Of a DNA stretch of 64,000 nucleotides, positions 16,379 to 25,130 are shown one piece after another. The notes below the pieces were generated by a model. The model had not been told where the DNA came from and did not search any database. It worked only from the letters and a program-made list of their open reading frames with translations. The translations under genes and the position numbers were made by a program. Positions within the stretch are counted from its first letter, which is position 1. Each line of letters opens with the position of its first letter. The DNA is from Sva-07 sp963710625 (lineage in GTDB: Bacteria > Actinomycetota > Acidimicrobiia > Acidimicrobiales > Ilumatobacteraceae), in NCBI GenBank assembly GCA_963710625.1, contig CAVQBG010000009.1, forward strand, positions 1-64,000, in the 5' to 3' direction.

Positions 16379-19300
16379 ATGTTCGACCCGGTGACCGTCG
16401 CAGCAGAACTGGCTGCTGGGCGACTCATCGCCGGGCTGGAGAGCAGGCTGAGACGATCGCTTCGACGACGCGAGATGCGAAGGCAGCTGGCTGATGACGC
16501 ATGGCAGGCCCTCGTGAGTGCGCATCCAGAGGTCCTCAGGCGAGAACAAGGCAGATTCGATCCAGATGCGCTCTGGGAATGGACGCAGGAACCCGAAGTG
16601 CTGGCGTCACTCATGTCCGCCGACTCGGAGGCCGTCTGTGACGCTGCACCCTCGATCGCCACGGCCTGGAGGCCGCTCTCGTACGACGAGCACAGCCCTC
16701 TGACCGGCGAGATCGAGAGACACGCCGCCCGGATCGTTCATGCGCTGTTCGTGCTCGACGCGCTAGCTGGTGACGACCTGCTGTCGGTACTGAATGCCCG
16801 GACGCGCGATGAGATCGAGAATCTTCACAACGACCTTGCGCTCGTGTGCGCGACGGTCGTCGACGCGGCTGACGAGGTCCGCACTGCAGCCCGCAATCTG
16901 TCGAGGTGGAGCGACCACAGCCTTGAGCTTGCCGCAGAGGGGATCGTTGCCAGTGACGGGAGGACGATCGTCGTTGAACGGAACGATGTGCTTCAGGCAG
17001 TCGCAGCCGCTGTGGCTGAGTGCCCCGACGACGTCGTACTGGTGGTCACGGGTGTGCCGGACACAGGCAAGTCACACCTTGTCATGCGCGTCGCCGAGCA
17101 AACGAGGCTCCATCAAGACGTAGCGGTGGTGGACCTCCGGAACATGCCGGGCTCCCTCCTCGACATCGAAGCCGCGCTCGGTGGAAGCTTTGAGTCGGCG
17201 CTCACCGCACTGGTGACGGCTCGGACCGGGCTCTTCGTCATCGATGGCGCTGAGCGCGCCCAGATCGACGGGCCGGAGCTTCTTGTCGAGCTGCTGCGGA
17301 CCGCGAAGACCGTTGGCCTGAAAGGCATCATCATCAGTCGCGACGACGCCTTCGGGGACATTGAAGCGGCGCTGGCCCGCGCTGGCATTCGCGTCCGCCG
17401 GCACCAGATGAGCGGGCTGTCCGACGCCGAGGTGGCAACCCTCTCCAAGGACGTCGATCCACTTCGAGACCTAACATCGACCCCGGCGGGAGCCTGGATG
17501 GCCCGTCGACCTGGGCTGCTCAAGGCTTGGCTCACTCTCGCACCTGGACGCAAGATTCGGAACGAGGGACACCTGATCGATCTGCTTCGTGCTCAGTCGA
17601 TTGCGAAGCCAGGCCCAGACCGGTCCGCTCGCATGGAGCTGTCCAACCGTCTCGCTCGGGCCGAGCTTGGCGGACCTCCGGTGGTCGGAACGCCCGACGG
17701 GCTCGATGCGCTTCGCTCGGCTGGCGTGCTGTCGCCTGCAACGAACACTTGGGACGTACGGATCTCGTTCAGCGACGACCTCTGGCGGGACACCGCACTG
17801 GCCGGGCTCATCGCGAGCGACTTCGAGGCCTTGAGTGGGTACCCCAACATTCGGCCGGCGATTCGGGCCGCCGTCGTGGCCTGCGAGCTGGCCCTCAACG
17901 AGGACCCGCAGCGATTCGCTGGACTTCGTGCGATCTTCGACGGCCTGTCGGAGCACACACGACATCGGCGCTGGTCCGAGGTGCCGTTCGAGGCTCTCGC
18001 ATCGCTCGGTGGCGATGCCGAGTCGTGGGAAGCGGTGCTTGACGTTGTCGCGGCCGATAGCGATTCGCTCGATCGGCTGCTAGCCGTAGCTCGTCGCGCA
18101 TCCAGTTCTCTGCTGCTCTCAGCCCCGCAGGCGATGTCGGACTTCATTTCCGTGCTGCTGCGGCGATGCTCCGACTCCGCTCAGCTACGCGAGCTACTTC
18201 GCGCCTGGCTCGGTGCGTACGCCATTCGAGGTTCGGCCGACCCAGATTCCTCGCGAACAGAGGTCTGCGGATGGCTGATGCAACGGCCACCGAGCAGCTG
18301 GCGAGACCAGGATCGGAAGCGGTGGCTTGCTGACATGGCGCTGTGCGGATCTGACCTGTCCGACGGCGGCAAGGCCGCCATCGACGCCTCCCTTGCGGAC
18401 GATCCAACGATGCTGGACGAGGTTTTCCGAGATTGGAGGGTGGGATACGGGTTGGCGAGAAGCGACCCGTCTTACCTGTTGGCATTGTGCGAGCGCTACT
18501 ACATCGTGGGCGACGGGTGGTCGCACGAAGCTCTTCGCTCGCCCTCTTTCGAGTTCCTCTTCAGCGACCGAGTGCACGCACGGCGTACGCCGTTCTTCTG
18601 GTTGCTGCAGGTCGTCCCACGCGAGGCGCTCGCGAGCGCCCACCGGATACTCACGGCTGCGTGCGAGTCGAGCCGGCGTTCTGTCGGGTTGCCTGAATGG
18701 GATTCTGATGACGGCGCGCGGGAGCCGACCACGCTGACGCTCGACCTACCCGGCCGCGGCCCAGTTGAGCTGTCCGGCGAGGAGTCGACTTGGAACTGGT
18801 ATCGAAACACGATGAATGGCGGCGAGACGGCGACCAACATCCTGCTCGCAGTCGAGCAGTTCGCCGATTCGCTGCTCGACAGCGGCTTCTCGGTCGACCA
18901 GGTGACGAACCTGCTCCTTTCGCAGTCGCCATCCGTGACGATGGTCGGCCTCGCCGTGGGCATGTCGATTCGACATCTGGACCTGAGCGAGCCGAGCGAA
19001 GCGCTGATGTGCTGGCTGCGGCAGCCGATCATGTGGCACCTCGAGAGCGCACGATCGGCGTCGGAGCTGACAACCTTTGGAAACGTCGGCAACAACGACG
19101 TTGCGGGCGCTGAGCTTCGGAGACTGGGCCTGCGCGACGTTGGCCCGCAGCTCGCAGTGGCGGCACTGCTCAATCAGAACCAGATCGTTCAGCGACAGGT
19201 TGAGGCTGCCGCAGATGACCTATCGCAGAACGCCGACGAGAACGACGCCATGGTGCGTCTGTGGGCCAGCGAGATGAGGCCCTCACAGATGTCCATCCGG

Positions 19301-20809
19301 GAGACGAAGGCGGGGGTTGAGGTATCGGTTGACACACCGAACGAGGTGCTTGCAGCGATTGACGCGCTGCGCTCGGATGTCCTCCCAGATGGCGAGCCCG
19401 ACGCAATCGCCAGTCGATACGAGGTCAGATTCGGGTCGCCGGGAAGTGCGACGGCCGACACCGCACAGCTGGTCTCGGACCTGGACCGCTGTATGAGCTG
19501 CACGGACGAAGAAGCGACTTCGAGCTGGCAGACAGCCAACGCCAATGTGGCCGCGGCGGCGGTTCGGGCAATCGGTGCAGGTGTGCTGCAGCTCGAGTCA
19601 GAGGAACGCTCGTGGGCGGTCGAAGCCGTCCTCAGGGTTGTAGAGATCGAACAGTCAGACGAAGACCAACCGATCTCCATCTGGAGCCCAGTCGTCTCCG
19701 CGGCCTCGTCGTTGCCGATCCTCCTCAGGTGGGAGTTGGAGGCGGTGGACGACCAGGAGTCGCCGCTTCGCGCTCGACTCATCGCAGCGGCCGAATGCCT
19801 CGCAACGAGAGCCGGAAGTGAAGTCTTGTGGCAGCTACTTGCCATCAACGCCGACCGCTGGCTCTCGCCCTGCAAGATGACGGATCCGAACCGCTGCGCG
19901 GCCGCACACGCGGTTCGACTCGCTGCGCTCGTCTTCGACCGGGCTGTGGGGCCGTACCGGCCGAGCTACGCCGACGACGAGACCGAATCGGCCCGCTGGA
20001 TCGATCCAGCACTCGTACTCGCAGTGATGGCGCTCGCCTCGAGCGCGGGAGCGAACCCGTGCGAGCACGCCGATGTCGTGGCGCTTCGGGACACCGCGTT
20101 GCGTCTTCACTCCGAGGCGTTCGCCGGCGGTATCGGCCAGCAGCCCCACACCGATGGAAATCACTTTGCTCGGGTTGGAGCGAGCCTCCTGGCGATCTGC
20201 GTTCAACACGCAGTGGACAAGGTCTCTGAGTACGTGCTGTCGCTGCCACCTACTCAGCAGTACGCGGCGCTCAGCGGAATACGTCAGTCGGCAGGAGACA
20301 AACCGGAGAGACGATTCGACCTCGCTGCAGCGTGGCCCGCCCTAATGCGGGCCCTGAGCGGAGAGCTGGCGCACGACGATCGGTGGGCAGATCCGCACGC
20401 CGAGTTGATTCCCGTTGTCCGAACGGACCCGTACTCGCTCTCGAATGGGCCGTCATTCGATGAGGCAAGTACGAACTGGATCGACCCTCGTTCGATCGAC
20501 GAGGCTCTTCCACTGTGGGCCTCCAGTGCGGTCGGGTGCGGCAAGTGCGCGCGATCTCTTGGAGCCTTCCTGCTCAGTTCCGATGTCGAGTGGATCGAGT
20601 CAACTGGGCTGCCCACGCTCCGCACGCTGGTCGGGTCATGTTCGAACGAAAGCCTGGCGCACGGCGGCGCGCCGTGGCTCGCAGACCTGGCAAACGACTC
20701 ACTTCGTTCGGCAGCCCTCAACACCAACCAAGACCTATTGGCGATCTTGGACTACTACGTCGACGCCGACGACGGGCATGCGATGCTCGCACGCCAGCGC
20801 TGGGAGTGA
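16379..20809 (+). CDS. Giant P-loop (STAND-like) ATPase, candidate defence effector/sensor
   Basis: A 1476-residue cytoplasmic protein of no family I can name. Residues 1-200 are a helical N-terminal region with basic helices (RLRRSLRRREMRRQL). An NTPase follows: Walker A GVPDTGKS at 225-232, Walker B GLFVIDGAE ending near 292, and a sensor-like strand GIIISRDD near 315-322. A short winged-helix-like part ends about residue 430 (GAWMARRPGLLKAWLTL). The remaining 1000 residues are mostly helical with repeat character, as in the sensor arms of STAND ATPases such as Avs proteins. No nuclease, TIR or membrane domain is apparent. It fills half of element A, next to the right att site, behind an XRE regulator. 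A phage-sensing role is inference. Confidence 0.8.
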   Translation: MFDPVTVAAELAAGRLIAGLESRLRRSLRRREMRRQLADDAWQALVSAHPEVLRREQGRFDPDALWEWTQEPEVLASLMSADSEAVCDAAPSIATAWRPLSYDEHSPLTGEIERHAARIVHALFVLDALAGDDLLSVLNARTRDEIENLHNDLALVCATVVDAADEVRTAARNLSRWSDHSLELAAEGIVASDGRTIVVERNDVLQAVAAAVAECPDDVVLVVTGVPDTGKSHLVMRVAEQTRLHQDVAVVDLRNMPGSLLDIEAALGGSFESALTALVTARTGLFVIDGAERAQIDGPELLVELLRTAKTVGLKGIIISRDDAFGDIEAALARAGIRVRRHQMSGLSDAEVATLSKDVDPLRDLTSTPAGAWMARRPGLLKAWLTLAPGRKIRNEGHLIDLLRAQSIAKPGPDRSARMELSNRLARAELGGPPVVGTPDGLDALRSAGVLSPATNTWDVRISFSDDLWRDTALAGLIASDFEALSGYPNIRPAIRAAVVACELALNEDPQRFAGLRAIFDGLSEHTRHRRWSEVPFEALASLGGDAESWEAVLDVVAADSDSLDRLLAVARRASSSLLLSAPQAMSDFISVLLRRCSDSAQLRELLRAWLGAYAIRGSADPDSSRTEVCGWLMQRPPSSWRDQDRKRWLADMALCGSDLSDGGKAAIDASLADDPTMLDEVFRDWRVGYGLARSDPSYLLALCERYYIVGDGWSHEALRSPSFEFLFSDRVHARRTPFFWLLQVVPREALASAHRILTAACESSRRSVGLPEWDSDDGAREPTTLTLDLPGRGPVELSGEESTWNWYRNTMNGGETATNILLAVEQFADSLLDSGFSVDQVTNLLLSQSPSVTMVGLAVGMSIRHLDLSEPSEALMCWLRQPIMWHLESARSASELTTFGNVGNNDVAGAELRRLGLRDVGPQLAVAALLNQNQIVQRQVEAAADDLSQNADENDAMVRLWASEMRPSQMSIRETKAGVEVSVDTPNEVLAAIDALRSDVLPDGEPDAIASRYEVRFGSPGSATADTAQLVSDLDRCMSCTDEEATSSWQTANANVAAAAVRAIGAGVLQLESEERSWAVEAVLRVVEIEQSDEDQPISIWSPVVSAASSLPILLRWELEAVDDQESPLRARLIAAAECLATRAGSEVLWQLLAINADRWLSPCKMTDPNRCAAAHAVRLAALVFDRAVGPYRPSYADDETESARWIDPALVLAVMALASSAGANPCEHADVVALRDTALRLHSEAFAGGIGQQPHTDGNHFARVGASLLAICVQHAVDKVSEYVLSLPPTQQYAALSGIRQSAGDKPERRFDLAAAWPALMRALSGELAHDDRWADPHAELIPVVRTDPYSLSNGPSFDEASTNWIDPRSIDEALPLWASSAVGCGKCARSLGAFLLSSDVEWIESTGLPTLRTLVGSCSNESLAHGGAPWLADLANDSLRSAALNTNQDLLAILDYYVDADDGHAMLARQRWE

Positions 20810-20972
20810 CCCGAGGTCGGCTGCGTGCCTACGGCGTGCCTGGAACAGCCGATACCAGCCGGACACAGCGGACAACACGGGCTAGTCTGAACGGCGACAC
20901 ATCCGACATACCGCCTGCTCAGAGCACGTTTCGGCAGGTCACGGCGCCGCCTGCCGAATCAGCTCGGGGCCA
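20810..20972 (+). promoter_or_regulatory. Right-end arm of element A
   Basis: No gene. From 20825 to 20972 (148 bp) the sequence is about 90% identical, base for base and equal in length, to 24084-24231 at the right end of element B. It opens with a tandem GTGCCT pair. It probably holds the integrase arm and excision-factor sites. Confidence 0.75.
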
Positions 20973-21027
<55 letters not shown>

Positions 21028-21131
21028 AGGTCAAGGTGCAAATCTTGACCGGGTGAGCGTAACGCCGATGGGTCCCACGGGCCGTCGTGCCTACAACTGC
21101 CGAGCCGGTCTTCCGATCACCCAAGAAGGGG
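21028..21131 (+). promoter_or_regulatory. Left-end arm of element B
   Basis: Homologous to 12551-12630. It contains a perfect stem GGTCAAG / CTTGACC around GTGCAAAT. In element A the corresponding stem differs at both paired positions (A:T replaced by G:C), which suggests that the hairpin itself is kept. One GTGCCTA copy follows. No gene. Confidence 0.6.
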
Positions 21132-21905
21132 TCACGCCGACAGGACGATCGCGAGCCGCTGGAGGGCGGGGACGCGGTCCTCCATCGGAACGTCTCCCCA
21201 ACCGGTCGCGCGATGGTCCGACAGCGCATCCTGGAGCCATCTCCAACGTCGTCGCAGCGCCTTGGGCGGGATCGGCCCGTCGCCGGTGATCGCCAAGTCG
21301 TCGAGGGTCGCCGCAGCGAGCAACTGGGCGGCGTCGTTCAGGTGCTTGCTCCGGTCGGGCGACGCGGCCAGTTCCTTCCAGGCGGTCGTCTTCGCAAAGA
21401 GCGCTCCGGTGAGCGACGGGACCCTGAGCACGACATCGCGCTCGCCGGCGAGGTCGATCCGGATCGGAGCAGCGGTGAGCAACGCCTGCTCGGCGCCGGG
21501 CGCAGCGAGCAGCTCGAATCCGGGCCGTGGCGGCTCGACGTTCCTCGTGCGGTTCTCGGGCGCGAGCAGATCGATCGTCGTTCCGTCGCCTCGACGGTGA
21601 CGAACCCCGAACTCGCCATCCATGCCCGTCTCCACCAACTCGAAGGAAGCCCGACGGAGCGCCTCCGAGATCGTCGCCAGGATCCGTCGATCGACGCGTA
21701 CATCGCCAACCACGTCGCCATCGTCGGTCGGACGTAACGGCGATCGGCCGCGGCTGCGCAGCACCACCTCGACCATCAGGCCACCGATCAGGCACCATCG
21801 GTCGATCGGGACCTCGGCCGCCAGATCACCCAGGGCCCCGAACACCCGGCGCGAACTCGCGGGCAGATCACCTTCCGGAAAGGCGACGGTCGGCATGTCG
21901 TCCAC
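21132..21905 (-). CDS. Nucleotidyltransferase-type toxin (AbiEii/MenA-like)
   Basis: A 257-residue protein with the nucleotidyltransferase signature: CLIGGLMVEVV (GG motif), then RPTDDGDVVGDVRV (acidic DxD) about 30 residues later. It continues with a third conserved region around DGTTIDLLAPE and a helical C-terminal half containing KTTAWKELAASPDRSKHLND, as in AbiEii-like proteins. Such enzymes block translation, for example by adding nucleotides to tRNA (MenA3). The GTG start at 21905 lies a few bases after the upstream HTH gene, so the two form an operon. A DNA-binding antitoxin followed by a nucleotidyltransferase is the AbiE-type order. Confidence 0.7.
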   Translation of the reverse strand: MDDMPTVAFPEGDLPASSRRVFGALGDLAAEVPIDRWCLIGGLMVEVVLRSRGRSPLRPTDDGDVVGDVRVDRRILATISEALRRASFELVETGMDGEFGVRHRRGDGTTIDLLAPENRTRNVEPPRPGFELLAAPGAEQALLTAAPIRIDLAGERDVVLRVPSLTGALFAKTTAWKELAASPDRSKHLNDAAQLLAAATLDDLAITGDGPIPPKALRRRWRWLQDALSDHRATGWGDVPMEDRVPALQRLAIVLSA

Positions 21906-21908
21906 GAA

Positions 21909-22544
21909 CTACCTCGCCCTGCGTTCGAGTTCGTGTTCGAGCTCACGGGCTGAGCGGTCGCCGGCCTCGAACACGTCGAGCCATGCCGCAGCGAGCGGCA
22001 CGGCTCGCGGTTCCTGCGAGCTGGCCGCAGCCTCGATGTGGTCCACGACGTGCAGGACGACCCGTGGGACGTCTGAACCGAAGAGATGGTGCGCCGCGAG
22101 CACTGCGTCGAGGTCTCGCTCGGCCACGTACAGGTCGGCCGGGAACTGTGGACGCACAGCAGCACCGAATTGCGCGCCGGCGTGCACACCACCCACGAGG
22201 ACACGTGCGTCATCGAGAAGCTGCGACTCGAGTTCGGGCAGCACGTCCAACTCCACCCGGCGCCCCCGTCGCCGCAGCTGCCACGCATGCCTCCGCAGGT
22301 CGCGAGGCGGCACTTCGCCGTCTTCGACGGCACGAAGGAACGCCCACGCACGATGCTGCGACCAGGGCCGACCACCGGCGTTGTCCGACCGCGCCCGCCG
22401 GTCCAGCTCCGACATCGGAATCAGCCAGCGCCCCGCGATCTTGTCGGCCCTCAGCTCGCCCGCCGAGATCAATGCCTGCACGCGCGACCGATCGACACCG
22501 AGCCGATCAGCGGCCTCCCGCACCGAGCAGACGTCCAACGCCAT
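21909..22544 (-). CDS. HTH antitoxin partner of the nucleotidyltransferase
   Basis: A 211-residue protein. Residues 1-45 form an excisionase/MerR-like HTH (SVREAADRLGVDRSRVQALI, then LRADKIAGRWLIPMSEL). The C-terminal two-thirds is helical and Arg/Leu-rich with no known motif. I take the ATG at 22544; the upstream TTG at 22550 lies inside the operator. The palindrome at 22549-22574 ends five bases from this ATG, implying a leaderless or nearly leaderless transcript and autoregulation. By analogy with AbiEi it would neutralise the toxin indirectly and repress the operon. Confidence 0.68.
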   Translation of the reverse strand: MALDVCSVREAADRLGVDRSRVQALISAGELRADKIAGRWLIPMSELDRRARSDNAGGRPWSQHRAWAFLRAVEDGEVPPRDLRRHAWQLRRRGRRVELDVLPELESQLLDDARVLVGGVHAGAQFGAAVRPQFPADLYVAERDLDAVLAAHHLFGSDVPRVVLHVVDHIEAAASSQEPRAVPLAAAWLDVFEAGDRSARELEHELERRAR

Positions 22545-22548
22545 GCAC

Positions 22549-22574
22549 AAACTATAGCAGATCTGCTACAGTTT
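22549..22574. promoter_or_regulatory. Divergent operator palindrome of element B
   Basis: AAACTATAGCAGA and TCTGCTACAGTTT are inverted repeats with a single mismatch (26 bp, no spacer). It lies between the divergent antitoxin (start 22544) and the 22594 gene, so one protein could control both directions. It is markedly AT-rich for this genome. Confidence 0.7.
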
Positions 22575-22593
22575 GAGCACTCGCGAGGACCGA

Positions 22594-22986
22594 TTGGCGC
22601 GATCACAGATCCACCAAACCGCAGCGGCGCTGAGGCGGGTCTCCGCGTACGGTGAACGGAATGTGCAACGCACATTCATCCCCGCCACCCACCAGGACCG
22701 GCGCCCCCGAGTGACCGAACTGTGGGCCAGACCCGACTCGCTCGTCGGGCAGTTGCAGCGCGGCCGGGGACGCGGCTGGCTCCGAGCGGTAGCACGCTCA
22801 TTCGAGGGATTGTCGGCACTGCGTGACTGTCTGGCGGAGGACCCGTGTTGGGACGCTCAGGTCGAAGACCGCGGGTCGTACTACGCGACGCTGGCGCTCG
22901 AACTCGACGTCCGAGCCGCTGACGTGGCCGCCCAGATCGAGCCGGAGAACGACGACCGGCTCGCAGGCATCGTTGAAGCGTCGTAG
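22594..22986 (+). CDS. Hypothetical protein paired with a HEAT-like protein
   Basis: A 130-residue protein I do not recognise. Its middle has RGRGRGWLRAVARSFEGL and then ALRDCLAEDPCWDAQVEDRG, followed by YYATLALELDV and an acidic end. No membrane segment or catalytic motif is evident. The TTG at 22594 is chosen because GAGGA lies four bases upstream; a TTG at 22573 lies inside the operator, and a GTG at 22711 is another option. The next gene starts five bases after its stop, so the two form an operon. It may be an adaptor or regulator of the HEAT protein. Confidence 0.55.
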   Translation: MARSQIHQTAAALRRVSAYGERNVQRTFIPATHQDRRPRVTELWARPDSLVGQLQRGRGRGWLRAVARSFEGLSALRDCLAEDPCWDAQVEDRGSYYATLALELDVRAADVAAQIEPENDDRLAGIVEAS

Positions 22987-22991
22987 TCGAG

Positions 22992-24053
22992 ATGGCCAGA
23001 CGCGGCGACCGCAGTGGGCTGCCCGCACTGCGCGAACGCTTCCTGACCACGAACCAGGCCGATCATCTCGTCGAACCTCTCGTGACGCTGGGCTCCCCTG
23101 AGGCGGTCGACGACCTGCTCAATTCGTTGGCGGCGCAGGCCCCGGATGACCACCTCGTTGACCTCGTTCGCTACGCCGGGTGGGATCTGCCATGGGATGA
23201 ATGGGCGGCTCGACGCCCGAGGATCGCAGCTGCGATCGAGAGAGTTGGGACCGCACGCACCAATCGCTTGTCGAGAGAAGCACCAACCGACGCCCCGTTG
23301 GACGAGGTCCTTGCCTTCGATTGGAGTCGGCCACTTCCCAAGAGTCTTCGGCACCGGTTCCGCACCGCGCTCACGCCAAAGGAAGTTCGCCACCTGCGAG
23401 ACGTCGCTCAGCGCCCCGAACACAGCAGCGCCCGAGACCTCGCACTTGCGGCTCTCGGCGACCGCCACGACCCAGCTGCGATCGCGACCGCCGAGGACGT
23501 CTTCGCCCGCAACGTGATCGGCCGCGAACGCGCCGCGGCCTTCCGGTACGTCAGAGCGCTGGCCGCTGACGACGCCCTACCTCTAGCCCGTCGATGGATC
23601 GACCTCCATGACGACCGGGCCGGCGTAGCGGCGGCGCTGTTCGCGGCCCACTGCGAAGAGGACGACGTGGCGGACGTCCGGAGGGCCCTTCAATCAAGCT
23701 GGATGCGTCGAGAGAACGCGATGTACGCGCTGTGCGATCTCATCGAGGCGCTCGGACGGCACCCGGCGCTCGGCCCGTTTCCCGAGCTGACCGAGGTCTT
23801 CGAGTCGGTTGAGTACTCCTACGCAAGGCGCCGAGCCGCCGCGGTCCTGGCCGAGGCCGATCCGGGCTTCGCAACGCGCTACGCGCTCGAGTGCCTCTGG
23901 GACTGCGAACCCGAGACGCGGCTCATCGGCGCCGGCGCCGTCCGAGTCGACGACGACGCACTCGACCGGCTGCAACAGCTCGAGGCGGATGACGCCGAAC
24001 ACGCAGACGTGCGCGCCGCAGCCCGAGCAGCACTCGGCCTGTCCAAGCCGTAG
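22992..24053 (+). CDS. HEAT/armadillo-like helical repeat protein
   Basis: A 353-residue, almost wholly helical protein with repeat units of about 30-40 residues (ARDLALAALGDRHDP, ERAAAFRYVRALAADDA, RAGVAAALFAAHCEEDD, ARRRAAAVLAEADPG, VRAAARAALGL). This is the pattern of HEAT repeats with conserved Ala/Leu and a Gly-Asp turn. Such scaffolds bind proteins or nucleic acids (some, like AlkD, bind DNA). The ATG at 22992 follows the previous stop by five bases. It ends 30 bp before the right arm of element B. No enzyme domain is visible. Confidence 0.65.
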   Translation: MARRGDRSGLPALRERFLTTNQADHLVEPLVTLGSPEAVDDLLNSLAAQAPDDHLVDLVRYAGWDLPWDEWAARRPRIAAAIERVGTARTNRLSREAPTDAPLDEVLAFDWSRPLPKSLRHRFRTALTPKEVRHLRDVAQRPEHSSARDLALAALGDRHDPAAIATAEDVFARNVIGRERAAAFRYVRALAADDALPLARRWIDLHDDRAGVAAALFAAHCEEDDVADVRRALQSSWMRRENAMYALCDLIEALGRHPALGPFPELTEVFESVEYSYARRRAAAVLAEADPGFATRYALECLWDCEPETRLIGAGAVRVDDDALDRLQQLEADDAEHADVRAAARAALGLSKP

Positions 24054-24231
24054 TCGAACACGAGCAGGGCCGGCGCCGCGGTCGTGCCTAGGGCGTGCCT
24101 GGAACAGCCGACACCAGCCGGACACAGCGGACAACACGGGATAGTCTGAACGGCGACACATCCGACATATCGCCTGCTCAACGCACGTTTCGGCAGGTCA
24201 TGGCGCCGCCCGCGGAATCAGCTTTGTGCCA

Positions 24232-24286
<55 letters not shown>

Positions 24287-24416
24287 TGGTCAGAGAGTTT
24301 CTGGCCAGGAATTGTGTAACGCGAAGCGGTCTCGGCGGCCATTCCGTGCCTAGCAGGATGCGGAAATTCGGCTGAGGTGCTCGCGTTCGACGCGGAATTC
24401 GAAAAGACTGTGGGTC
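24287..24416 (+). other. Diverged third left-end arm / chromosomal flank
   Basis: No gene. CCTGGTCAGA and TCTGGCCAGG form a hairpin, followed by GTGTAACGCGAAGCGG, GGCGGCCATTCC and GTGCCTAGCA. These align in order with GCGTAACGGCGATGGG, GGGCCGTC and GTGCCTACA at the left ends of elements A and B. This may be the worn-down left end of an older, third element, now cut by the IS remnant. Alternatively it is the native tRNA downstream region from which the arms evolved. Confidence 0.5.
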
Positions 24417-25130
24417 ATGCGTGGAAGCACCGATCTGCAGCTGGCGATGTTGACCTCGTTGTCGACGGAGGATTTGATCCCGAAGGATCATCCGATCCGC
24501 AAGATCCGTGTCGTCGTCGACGCGGTGCTCGCAGAGCTGGATCCGCTCTTCGATGAGATGTACGCGACGAGCGGCCGTCGGTCGGTGCCGCCGGAGCAGT
24601 TGTTGAAGTCGACGGTGTTGATGGCGATGTACTCGATCCGTTCCGAGCGCGCCTTCTGCGAACGGCTCAACTACGACCTGCTGTTCAAGCGGTTCCTCGA
24701 CATGCGGATCGATCAGCCGGCGTTCGACGCAACCACGTTCACGAAGAACCGTGAACGACTCCTCGAAGCCGAAGTCGCCGATGAGTTCTTCGCGGCGGTG
24801 GTGCGCCAGGCCAAGCTCCGCCGCTACATGTCGTCGGATCACTTCTCCGTCGACGGCACCCTGTTGAACGCGTGGGCGTCGCACAAGTCGTTCAAGCCGA
24901 AAGACGGTCCGCCGTCGGACCCGCCAGCGGGCCGCAACGTCGAAGTCGCCTGGCACGGCGAGAAGCGATCGAACGACACCCACGCCTCGACGACGGATCC
25001 GGAAGCCAGGCTGTATCGCAAGTCGAACAACACCGCCGCGACGCTGTGCTACGCCGGGCCCCTGTTGATCGAGCACCGCTCAGCGTTGATCGTCGACGCC
25101 GAGCTCACCACCGCTGACGGCTACTCGAGT
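24417..25130 (+). mobile_element. Truncated IS5-type transposase
   Basis: The frame from 24417 encodes the first 240 residues of an IS5/IS1182-like DDE transposase (PF05598, DUF772 at the N-terminus): LIPKDHPIRKIRVVVD, SVPPEQLLKSTVLMAMYSIR, TTFTKNRERLLEAEVADEFF, and the first catalytic Asp in HFSVDGTLLNAW. Homology stops after LTTADGY near 25125, and the frame then runs on for 20 unrelated residues. The second catalytic Asp and the Glu are missing, so it cannot transpose. Normal length would be about 350-400 residues. It may have helped delete the far end of the array. Confidence 0.8.
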
